DNA of 64,000 nt, from NCBI GenBank assembly GCA_903813345.2, contig CAIIXF020000002.1, positions 2,330,001 through 2,394,000 on the forward strand, read 5' to 3'. A program made the translations under genes and the position numbers. This DNA is from Owenia fusiformis. Its lineage: Eukaryota > Annelida > Polychaeta > Sabellida > Oweniidae. The notes beneath the pieces were generated by a model that was not told where the DNA came from, did no database searches, and saw nothing but the letters and a program-made list of their open reading frames with translations. This document shows, piece by piece, positions 36,501 to 45,657 of the stretch. Within the stretch, counting starts at the first letter, position 1; each line of letters opens with the position of its first letter.

Positions 36501-39500
36501 ATTCTATGACTATGCATGCTATATTTATTTAATTAACAAACATTCTATAACTGGGTATGATAGGGTTAACATTCTTATGGCTGATCATGCAAGAGTTAAC
36601 ATTAAATGACTAGGCATGCAAGAGTTAACACTCAGTTGAATCTTTAAAGATATGGTACAACATGTTGAAAATGAGATATTACACAAAGAGAAGAAAATAT
36701 AAAGCATACATACTCTTTTAAAGCATGGAAATGTTCGAAGTCAAACCAGAAAACAACACCAAATGCCAGCAGATTACTGCACTGTGCAAATAAACTGAAA
36801 AAGAAAGAAAATTGTATTAAGGGTATAGGTTTTATTTCCATTGTAATAACAGGGTCTGACTCGAGGTACGAAGTGAACTAAGAGTTCGAAGGAACAAGAA
36901 AAGATAGCACGCCTTAGCCAGATTTTGCCAAGGAGGGGCTCAGTTTTTATTAAAATTTTCAGGGGAGCAAATCACTTGAAAAGTGCTCAAGATTGTGTCA
37001 AATTGCATGATTTTGGAAGAATTTTTGGCCAGGAGTTCACCTTTAAACCCCCTCCCTAGCTACTAGCCTGGGATAGGGTTATTTTGAAAATAAATAAAAA
37101 AAAAACACTGGAGAACTAACCTTGATATGGCAAGACTGTTCAGGTGTCGCAGAAGTGTAAGTATTGCTAGGGGAGGTAGCAGGATGAGTAACCACTGATA
37201 TCTGAAACAAAGATAGGAGTTATATACGTATACTGGGAGGGATAAGATATGGGATATATCCCAAGATAATGTTGATCAAGTAAAGGAAAAGAGGGAAGAT
37301 TATACATTACAATATGTAAGATTTACACTGTACTAAATGCCTATAAAGATGAGAATTATCCAAGATGCATTGCAGATACCAGATTTTAAAAACCTTCAAT
37401 CTTCAATTCAGACATTGCTCTTCAATTTGCATATTTAGAGTACAGAATAGTATTGCTATGAAAAAATACTTACTTTTTAATAACTTCGAAGAAATCATGT
37501 AAGTTTTCAGATATAAATATAAGGTAAGCACAGCAAAATCCTGGAAAATGAAAAAAATACGTAAACTAGGGCATTAAAGGCACTGAACCCAACATTTGTG
37601 ATCATTAAGATTAGCATGTAAATCATAAGGGTCATGTTGCTAACTAATGTGGATGCAGACGAGGAGAAACTGAAATCATTTACAAAAAGACTGAATTGCA
37701 TATTAACCATTTGCCTTGCCAGAAATACAGTGTACTTGTTAAAATGATGAAGGGTCAATAACAGAAACTTTGGAAAGTTGAGAATTCCTAAATCAATTGC
37801 TGTAACCAGTGATGTAATGATACTATAGTAACAGAACTATGGACTGAAGAATTTCCGAAAAGGAGTATTTCAAACACACTTACCTTCTTGACTAATGACT
37901 ATTTTGAAAGTTGAAAATACCCAAATCAATCACTGTAGCCATTGATATAGTGATACCTAGTAACAGAACAATGGATGGTAAGATTTCCGAGAAGGAGTAC
38001 TGTATTTCAACCACACTTACCTACTTGACTTATGACTATTGCAAACTCTACTAAGAGTCTGCCAGTGTGCCCCATGGCATAATATCCTGAAAACAGAAAC
38101 ATTGTTTATAAATCAAAGGAGACTTTTTCAAATGAGAACAGTATATTCTAAGTACTTTGTCATTATAGTATTTTCAGATATTGTGATAAATTCTGATATT
38201 GTAAAGAAGAAATGATTTCTGGTATTTTGATGAACTGAGGTATTGTAATGATTCCTAATATTGAATTGATTTTTGATGATTTTTAATAATCATAACGATT
38301 CTATTGTGATGTATTCTTATATTATAACGATTTTTGATATTAAAATGATCTTTATTATTGTAATAATTTTGGATAGTGACATGATTTTTTAGAATTACCA
38401 AAATCGAATACTTTAACAACATTCTTTTATCTCCTTACCTACATCTCCATATGTAAGATCTTGCCCTGGAGCCTGTAAATAAAGTTGTTGGTTATTTTAA
38501 TTTTCACAAAGTACCCCAACAATATAAGCCAACATGGTTTAATCGTTCCATAAATTCTTCAAGAAAAATATTCCTCTTCCATCAACATAAATTCAGCTTA
38601 ATTAAATTCGGTGGCGAATGTTCTTTTGTTTAACGGCGCATAGTTTTTTTACCTCCGGTTTGGATGGTTCTTTTTTCTGTTTAACAACCCCATTCATTTC
38701 TTCCATCTCCATAAGGTCTGCTTTCTCTTCAGTTGTCCCTTCAGTGACTTTTAATATCAATTTAGTGGCGCCATCTTTCAGCCAAGATGAGCCTTTGTTT
38801 AAGGTTGTATCTTTGTTGATTAATCTGTCTTTACAGTCAATGATAAGCAGCATGGCTTTAACACTACAAATATATGAGACATTTTAGTAAATTCAGTTGA
38901 AAAGTAGCATAGTTTTATCAAGTAAAAAATAAGATGGGATGGGACTTTAACTGAACAAATAAATGAAATAGCATGAGATTGCATCCAGTTAAATGTAGAT
39001 CTAACAAATCAGTCATCTGAATAAATAAGTCATCTAAATTAATAGATTTGCCATCTTGATAGATTGGTCCTTTCAATATATTATTCCTCTAAATAAATAT
39101 ATTAGTCATCTTACTCAATAGATAAGTCATCTAACTTAATAGATTAGTCATCTAATTATATAGATTAGTCATCCAAATAAATTAGTCATATTACCTTATC
39201 AATCCCACTGCCATCATGATCAGACTGCCTTCTAATATACCAGCCTGAAAAAAAAACAAAAAAAAACATATACCAGAGTTCTAGCTAGGTATGGGATAGG
39301 GGTGGGGGTTGTTGAATGACAATTTTTCAATAAAATCTGTAGAGAAACCTGTAATACAGGAAATAATCATTCATTGAATATTTGCGATTGTATTTATTTA
39401 GACAAAGCACTAACATGCAAAATGTAACCACCTGCCATTTGTTAAAAAATTTGATCACAAACACAGAACGCCAACCACTGAACATGTACCATCAAACACC

Positions 39501-42500
39501 ATCCACAAAAAACGTTGGCAATTTTAAAAATATGTCATAACTTGTAGAGGTGACATAAAAGAGTGCATACATGAATGGACTGCAACTCATATGTATAAAA
39601 ACATGTGGCTTGCGCTTGTAAATAAATGAGGAATAAAAAAACATTAGACTCCTTCACAGGTGATAACTTACTTGTATGAAAGATAACTTACTTGTATGAA
39701 AGATAACATACTTGTATGAAATGTAATAACTTCCATGTTTGAAGGATAACTAATTATTTTGAAGTATGATATTTAACTTGTTTAAAACAATTGTTAACTA
39801 ACTTGTTTGAAAGTGATAAATAAATTTGAAGGGTAACTACCTTGATTGAAATATGAAAACTACTTTGCTTTGAATATGATGGCTTACTTGTTTGAAGGAT
39901 AATCAACTTAAGTAGGTAATAATAAATTACTAGTTTGAATGATGATACATGTCTAACTAACTTATTTGAAAGTTAATTTGTTTGAAGGACAACTATGAAA
40001 TATTACGAAGTACTTGTTTGAAATGTGATCTTATCTGAAAGATGCTATACTACTCTACTTATACTTAATAACTAACTTGTTTGAAATGTTATAAAGTACT
40101 TGTACTAACTTGTTTGAAATATGATAACTTACTTGTTTGAAAGCGTATGGCAAGCCAAGGGCCCCCGCTCCAATGAATGAAATAAATATATTCGATGTGA
40201 TCCCAATAATGGTTCTAGCACCATAGTCTTTCTCAACTGAAGACTTCCCCATTTTATTTATTAAAATTCTGGATAACCTAAATCCAAGTGAATGCCTCTT
40301 TAAATCATCCCATAAAAATGTTGGAAGAATTCTCTTTAATACATATTTCTTTCTATTTCATTATAATCCATTCTAATTTATCAGCCTGAAGTAATGTATA
40401 TGAAGGCATTTTATTTTCTGATCCTTAAATTCTTCACTTGTTTTTTTTTACTTGTTTTACATGTCCTCTATCTGACATTTAGAACTGTTCAATTAATACA
40501 CAGTAACATTGGTAGACTAATTGGTGGCCTACCAGCATTCTGTGACAGCTGAAAGATTAAGATGAAAAGTATAGCTTCCTGTATGCATTTCAAATTATAA
40601 TCTTACTATAATTAAACTATGAAGAGGGGACTTTATGATGGTATATAATTGATTATATTGTATATACAGGTGAACAAGTAGAGCATATTATAAAGAAAAC
40701 TAATTAGCAAGGATTGTCCAGTTGAAAATTACGACATGTATCTCTTGGTTCAAGTCAATATATTTTTTGTGAGTCTCATCCAATCCTAAACAAGGCATTA
40801 ACATGCAATTTGTCACCACCTCCACCTGCCATTTGTTTCAGCATGCATGCATATAACTAACCTGAGGGTAAGCTATCAAATGTATTGATGTCAATATTAT
40901 CTAATACAATTTGAATCTTACTATTAGAATATGCCATTTGAAATGTTACACTATTTATAATGGGTCAATCATCTCATTCTCTGCTACCAGTCATCTCAAT
41001 TATCCCATCAGTAAAGCCAATCAAATTACAGTGGTGAACATAAATAATTACTAACACTATGTCACATATGTCATAAATTCTTACCTCAGTGAATTGAGTG
41101 CCCTATTTTCCCCGTCCCGGAACATACAAATATAGTGGAATTTGTGTCCATAATGACAAATAGGAACTTAAAAAATATGAAGCGATATTCACATGTTAAT
41201 GCCAACTCTTCAAATGTTGAGGTGATTTTGGAGCCTGATTACGCCGCAAGGAAGATTGGCTCCCAGAATGCAACATAACACATGACACAGAGCTGTCAAG
41301 TGTCCCGCGAATGGCGGGATTTTCCCGCGAATTTGATCAAAATTTGGCTAATTCGCGTGTCCCGCAATGTCCCGCAAAGGTCGGCTTTAATCTCCGCGAA
41401 TTTTCAAAATTGTAACAATCTTCGAGGCTAAATAATTGTGACTATCTTGTGATATAAGCTAAGTTTTTTCGCTTTTGACGAGTAAAGTTTACCTAATATG
41501 AAAAGTGCTGCCAAACTCCCAGTGCATCAGATCGTCGAAGACTGCTTTTGAGAAGGATATACATAAAACTGTGATTTTGATCCAAATAACACCATAGTTG
41601 GCTTTTCAAGTACCTAGTATGCCGTTATTTGGTATTAAAATAAAGAGGAATGAGAGTGCATTTTCATTTTAATTACGAAAATTGGGATGTTTGTCACGAA
41701 TAGTTCCAACGTTGGCCTTTTTACCAAGCGTGTCACAGCCTTCATCTCAGAATTGAGCAAATGTTAGCAAACGTGAGTTCCAATAAATGAACAATGATAT
41801 CTCGAAAAGAAACCTGACTCTCTATAATTTGATGTAGATTAATCGAACCACTATATGAATAGGTACATTTTAATATATAACACAATGGGGGGAGGGGGGG
41901 GTAAATGTTTCATAGTAGGTCCCGAACGCCATAAGTGCAAAGTATTGTTCAGAATTTTTGAATTTCGTGTTGGATTACGGTACTCACACATAAAGCGTGT
42001 TTTTTGTTGATAGTTTAATAATATTTCTATGCGTATTGTGTGGAATTGTGTTGACGTTTACTAAAGTTAAGTGCATTATATTTGATAAACCAGTATCTGA
42101 AAGTTGATTTGAGTACTTTTACATAAAGCCCCAATCACGCATATCCCTTGAATGAATGTCCCGCAAAATCCCGCGAATTTAGGGCACTTTGTCTAAAAAA
42201 ATCTGTCCCTCTATGAAGTCTTTGGTGGTTACCCTGTTAACTGTTCCGCAATTAGCGTGTTTGTCTTTCGAATGGTCCCGCGAAATCCCGCGAATTTGAT
42301 CAAAATTTGACCTATTTAGCGCAATCACGCAAATTCCTTAAATGTCCCGCAAAATCCCGTGAATTAGGTGGATGTCCCGCAAAATCCCGTGAATTTTTGG
42401 CACTGGGTCTAAAAAATCTGTCCCGCATGAAAATCTTTGGGGGTTGACAGTACTGCATGACAGCTTTCAAAATGCCATTCCGCCATTCTGAAACCTGTCA

Positions 42501-45500
42501 CAAGTAAATAAGGTTAACTGATGTTGCATTCTGGGAGTCAATCCACCTTGGATCACAAACATGGCGATCCATGAAAACATTTGTTCGATTTGGTAGGAAT
42601 TTATTCATCATTTGCAGGTATGAAGCTTTGGATTCATTTATTATGCTACTTAAAGTGAACGGGAATTGTTTTTCTACCGCTTGGGAGAGTTTGAGACATA
42701 AAACTTAGAATTTAGCTCATTGTGACAACTTTTGATGGTTGAGGTTTATTAATGTCTCCCACTGTTATAGTGGTGATATGATTGGCCAGCCCGACTGATG
42801 GATAATTCAGAAATAGTTTATGCAAGTTGTCATGGTTGACATTTTATCAGTCAAATCTGTGGTAAGAGATCATTGGAACTTTAGATAAGAGCGTGTTGTA
42901 AGAATTGACTGCTATGTCTGGATTAGGGCAAAGGTGTGTAACGTCGGCATGTAGGACAATGTCGACATGAGAAATGTGCTAACTTAGACACTTACTTGTG
43001 AGAAACTAGAATATCCATTTTCCGCCATGTTTTATTTTAAGGTAACTTATAACTTCATCATAAAATCCAAGATGGCCGAAACCAGGAAGCACATGGCATT
43101 TGAGAATAATCTGACCATCAAAATTAACTGTCTTTTGGTTGGATTTTCTCTCAATTTTTTAGTTCCACTTATCATTTATATAACCAGGCTCACTGTGGTA
43201 ATGCAAATAGAAACAGTAAACATTTTGGAATGGGAATTTGAGTCCTCTGAAAATGTGACAGAAAAATTGACAAAAAGAGTAGCACGGCAAAGGTCCCTGA
43301 TCATTTTTTTTTCTAATTTCTCTGAAACATCCCTTTAATATGCCCAAAATGGAAGGAGCTTAAGAATTTTGAAATCTCTCATACAAATTAAAAAAAATAG
43401 AAAAAAACAATTTGAGAAGTGTACTTTTTCCCTTATTTTGATCACAATTTTTTTATCGGGTAATTTTTCAAATTTCCGTTGCTCCTTCGTTTTTGATATA
43501 TGTTTGAAGTATATTTTCTGAAATGTTCAGATATTTTGAATCAGCGGTTTTTCACGGGCTACTCCTAGAAAAAAATCTTCTCAAATTCTTTAAACGGCAC
43601 TTTTTTTCTCAAACTAAAGTTTTTTGTTGTTCTTTGATGTCTTTGTAATGATTACAGTGCACAAGCATATGTGAAATAATAAAAACGACTTCTCAGGAAG
43701 AGTGTTTGAATATTTCAAGATTGTGAAATTTTCAATTTTTTCTGAAAATCGATGTGTGGATGTTATACTCCTTCGCCCTATAGATAAGCTTATTGCAACT
43801 GCCACAATCAAAAAAGAAAACGAAAGGGAAACCAAAAGAGAGAGTGCTTGTAAAATGGTAGACATACACGCAGTACTGTCAACCCCTAAAGATTTTCTCG
43901 CGGGACAGATTTTTTAGACCCAGTGCCCAAAATTCGCGGGATTTTGCGGGACATCTACTAAATTCGCGGGATTTTGCGGGACATTTAAGGGATTTGCGTG
44001 ATTGCGCTAATAGGAGATTTTTTTTATCAAATTCGCGGGATTTCGCGGGACCATTCGAGGGACAAACACCCTAATTCCGGGACAGTTAACAGGTGTACCA
44101 CCAAAAACCTTATAGAGGGACAGATTTTTCAGACAAAGTGCCCTAAATTTGCGGGATTTCGCGGGACATCCACCTAAATTTGCAGGATGTCCCGGGACAT
44201 TCAAGGGATTTGCGTGATTGGGACTAATGTAAAAGCGTGTAGAAGTACTTAAATCAAACTTTCAGATACTGATTAATCAAATATAATGCACCGTTACATT
44301 GTAACTTAAATAAACGTCAACACAATTTCACAAAATACGCATAGGAATATTATTAAACTTTATTGTAATTTATCAAAAACAAAAACCATGCTTCAGGTGT
44401 GATTACCGTAATCTAACACGAAATTCAAAAATTCGGAACAATACTTTGCACTTCTGGCGTCGTGACCAACTATGAAACGCTTACCCCCATAATGTTATAT
44501 ATTAAAATGTACCAATTGAAAGCCCATGATATAGGGGTTCGATTAATCTACATCAAATTATAGGGAATGAGGTTAATTTTCTAGATAGGGTTTGTATAAA
44601 AAACCGGGTACCGGGTAGTAAATCCTCCATGCTGGGTTCAAACTTGGTACCCGGTACCCGGTCAAAATAAACGGGTACCCAAAAAACGAAAAATACGAAT
44701 ATATAACATACTACCCGTGTGGCCTTCATCTCAGAACTGAGCAAATGTTAGCAAACGCGAGTTACAATAAATGTACGCTGATATCTAGAAAGGGTTTGTA
44801 TAAAAAACCGGGTACCGGGTAGTAAATCCTCCATGCTGGGTTCAAACTTGGTACCCGGTACCCGGTCAAAAAAAACGGGTACCCAAAAAACGAAAAATAC
44901 GAATATATAACATAATTAGATTATGAGAAAACGTGTAAGATTTGTTTTGAATTTGCAAAAATGTATGTAACATGATTCAAAATTGAGCTAGAAGCTTCAA
45001 ATAAAAAGCATATTTTAAGGCCAACGTTGGAACTATTTGTGACCTACATCCCTATTTTCGTAATTAAAATGAAAGTTGAACCCTTCCCCTTTATTTTGAT
45101 ACCAAACAACAGCATGCTAGGTACTTAAAATTATGTAAACTTTACTCCTCAAAAGTGCAAAAACTTAGTTTCTTATATAAGATAAGATAATCAAAATATA
45201 GGGGATTGCAACAATTTCGGAAATTCGCGGAGGTCAAAGCCACATTTTGCGGGACTTCGCGGGACAATGCGGGACACTCGAATTAGCCTAATTTTGATCA
45301 AATTTGCGGGATAATCCCGCAATTCGCGGGACACTTGACAGCTCTGTACACGTGAAATAAAAATATATGATCATTTTACCACGAACTAAACTTTCATTGA
45401 AGATGACTCCCTAACTCAATGGACTTTTACTTACCTCTTTGAAAGCAAACGGCAATCCGAGGACCCCCGCTCCGATAAATGAGATGAAAATGTTTGCCAT

Positions 45501-45557
45501 GATCCTGATGATACTCGTCGACCCGGATGGGTCCCCAACACTAACTGCACCCGCCAT
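27511..45557 (-). CDS. AAAP-family amino-acid transporter (AVT3/SLC36-like), 16 coding exons
   Basis: Exons in transcript order: 45435-45557, 39195-39244, 38653-38863, 38439-38472, 38021-38086, 37474-37540, 37121-37201, 36714-36794, 33704-33764, 32742-32806, 31817-31883, 31481-31598, 29949-30022, 29113-29264, 28250-28309 and 27511-27721. All have AG/GT borders and matching phases, giving 506 codons before the stop. The protein begins helix 1 with FISFIGAGVLGLPFAFK, the signature of the amino acid/auxin permease family. It continues through blocks such as YGDVGYYAMGHTGR, CYEGAGMILSLESS and FFTYPVMMFPV, with about ten to eleven membrane segments. A charged loop (about residues 75-120) separates helices 2 and 3. 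The order and wording of motifs look closer to the AVT3-type vacuolar exporters than to classical PAT/SLC36 proteins. Substrate and membrane are inferred: neutral amino acids, possibly lysosomal. The gene shares its upstream region with GRHPR. Confidence 0.88.
28585..28976. mobile_element. Inverted-repeat MITE with a dimeric interior
   Basis: The ends AAAGGACGATTCTC...TTTGGAGAAC and GTTCTCCAAACCGAGAATCG are inverted repeats. The interior holds two diverged direct copies of a ~190-bp block: AGCATTATCCCTACTTCGG... near 28630 and AGCGTTATCCCTGCTTCAG... near 28816. It lies in a transporter intron. Confidence 0.75.
29525..29690. repeat. Degenerate ~27-bp minisatellite
   Basis: Roughly six units of ATTTTGCCTATTGTTTTTA-type sequence occur within a transporter intron. 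They decay towards the right. Confidence 0.7.
30220..30858. mobile_element. Fold-back Tc1/mariner-type MITE (639 bp)
   Basis: The ends read AGGGTGTCTCAAAAAAATGT and TTTTGAGACACCCTG, flanked by TA on both sides. The mirror symmetry continues deep into the element. AATATTTTCAGACATTTTTT pairs with its complement near 30784, and CCTCATATTTCGATGACAG near 30411 pairs near 30650. Almost the whole element is therefore one long hairpin. The termini and TA duplication fit IS630/Tc1/mariner transposition. No transposase is present. Confidence 0.85.
31171..31409. mobile_element. MITE with 27-bp inverted ends in a transporter intron
   Basis: AAGGAGGATTGGCAGC plus ATTATTCAAA at the left mirrors TTTGAATAATAGCTGCCAAT and CCTCCTT at the right. 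GCAAATC flanks both sides (31164-31170 and 31410-31416), a plausible target duplication. Confidence 0.75.
31921..32046. mobile_element. Short palindromic element
   Basis: GGTTCTTTCTGTATATCGTG and its complement CACGATATACAGAATGAACC bracket a further mirrored core (ACTCGAGTGA/ACGAGTGAATA). A 51-bp direct duplication (about 32118-32205, sharing ACCATTTATGACGT) follows. Confidence 0.65.
32907..33401 (+). mobile_element. MITE family F (copy with two internal units)
   Basis: It runs from AAGGCATTAACATGAC, through TCACCACCTAGTTGCTCAC, to TGGTGGTGGCATAAAAATG. It contains two units with AGAAGGTCATTGAAGGT and a CCAACCGCC-rich segment near 33285. It is collinear with 57139-58723, which has many more units. 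Remnants of the ends lie at 28090-28235, 39405-39560, 40788-40850 and 49990-50046. Confidence 0.8.
33500..33703 (-). repeat. 84-bp tandem copies of a transporter exon's donor end
   Basis: The 3' part of exon 33704-33764 with its donor (ATTAC|CTCATAACAATAAATG on the + strand) occurs three times. Exon-side starts lie at 33536, 33620 and the true 33704, exactly 84 bp apart. The decoys carry about 43 bases of exon and a good GT donor but no acceptor, as they break off at AAGCTATTAT. Confidence 0.92.
33897..34455 (+). repeat. G-rich ~17-bp minisatellite
   Basis: About 30 imperfect units of GTATGTAGTGTGAGGGG fill a transporter intron. Runs of four to seven G on the + strand at short spacing could form G-quadruplexes. 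On the transcribed - strand RNA the sequence would be C-rich. Confidence 0.9.
34456..36713. other. Large transporter intron, rest
   Basis: No exon was found between 34456 and 36713. A short TTTAAAGGTCC/GGACCTTTA pair sits at 35379-35453. A degenerate array occupies about 36050-36640. Confidence 0.5.
36050..36640. repeat. Degenerate array with GTTAGGGTTAACATT-like core
   Basis: Units of about 50 bp repeat the pattern 'tgacttggcatgntagggttaac'. Spacing and sequence have drifted. The TTAGGGTTA core resembles telomeric repeat but is embedded in longer units. Confidence 0.65.
37757..38020 (-). repeat. ~144-bp duplication beside transporter exon 38021-38086
   Basis: The flank plus donor end of the exon (CCACACTTAC|CTACTTGACTTATGAC) has a diverged copy to its left, ending ACACTTACCTTCTTGACTAA near 37900. 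The preceding text AATTTCCGAAAAGGAGTA matches ATTTCCGAGAAGGAGTA near 37985. The decoy carries about 25 bases of exon and a donor. Confidence 0.8.
38990..39194 (-). repeat. ~22-bp degenerate array abutting exon 39195-39244
   Basis: Units like TTAGTCATCTTACTCAATAG recur about eight times. The array runs straight into the true border TTAGTCATATTAC|CTTATC, so the unit resembles the donor plus a few exon bases. Confidence 0.6.
39655..40132 (-). repeat. 20-25-bp array abutting transporter exon 1b
   Basis: GATAACTTACTTGTATGAAA and variants recur about twenty times up to the true border GATAACTTAC|TTGTTTGAAA at 40132/40133. The unit is the donor site plus the last ~10 bases of the exon. It is best preserved in the first three units and close to the exon. 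Confidence 0.85.
40133..40252 (-). CDS. Alternative first coding exon (1b) of the transporter
   Basis: These 40 codons open with an ATG (MGKSSVEKDYG...) and end FIGAGALGLPYAFKQ at donor GTAAGTTATC, phase 0. That is the same phase and alignment position as the 45435-45557 exon (41 codons, ending PFAFKE). Either exon can join 39195-39244. The two share helix-1 residues but differ in the N-terminal tail. I infer alternative promoters, or an ancient exon duplication; no promoter motif could be confirmed. An array of its own donor edge lies on its left. Confidence 0.75.
41288..42455 (+). mobile_element. hAT-like non-autonomous element D (copy 1)
   Basis: The ends are CAGAGCTG and CAGTACTG, with GTCAA just inside each. 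CATGACA lies directly outside both (41281-41287, 42456-42462). The sequence is studded with TCCCGCGAATT/TCCCGCAAAAT motifs near both ends. A further inverted pair around CTCCCAGAATGCAAC (about 41258-41275, 42530-42550) surrounds it. CAG termini suggest hAT transposition, though hAT duplications are usually 8 bp. No transposase is visible. Confidence 0.75.
42556..43870. other. Transporter intron between the two D elements
   Basis: The + strand frame 43027-43338 contains a hydrophobic stretch but no known domain and no splice partners. I do not call it. The rest is AT-rich with no feature. Confidence 0.4.
43871..45346 (-). mobile_element. hAT-like element D (copy 2, inverted, with internal insertion)
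   Basis: This is the reverse-orientation partner of 41288-42455. It starts CAGTACTGTCAACCCC and ends TGACAGCTCTG, flanked by TACACG on both sides. It carries GCGGGACATTCAAGGG-type motifs, and the middle part matches the first copy (CTTCATCTCAGAACTGAGC). It is longer because of a duplicated 123-bp block at 44588-44914. It ends only 89 bp before transporter exon 1a. Confidence 0.75.
44588..44914. repeat. Duplicated 123-bp block rich in GGTACC
   Basis: 44588-44710 and 44792-44914 are identical except for one base and lie 204 bp apart. Each holds CCGGGTACCGGGTAG and GGTACCCGGTACCCGG, a local palindrome. The block has no counterpart in the first copy of element D, so it is an insertion there. Confidence 0.88.
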
Positions 45558-45657
45558 CTCAGTTTAAGCTTCGCTTATAGCATAATTTAGGAGATATCAA
45601 TCAAAATTTGGAAAAAAATAAAAACTTTTCAAACCGGAAGCACTGCCATGTCATCTT
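45558..45657. promoter_or_regulatory. Putative bidirectional promoter, transporter/GRHPR
   Basis: Only about 100 bp separate the transporter start codon (- strand, 45557) from the first in-frame GRHPR ATG (+ strand, 45658), or about 260 bp to the conserved ATG at 45817. No TATA box is obvious; GCGCATGCGCA at 45660 resembles an NRF-1 site. Shared use is an inference from the geometry. Confidence 0.5.

Noticed and set aside
43027-43338. 103-codon frame with a hydrophobic segment
   Set aside because: It has no recognised domain or splice partners and lies between two transposable elements on the antisense strand of the transporter intron.
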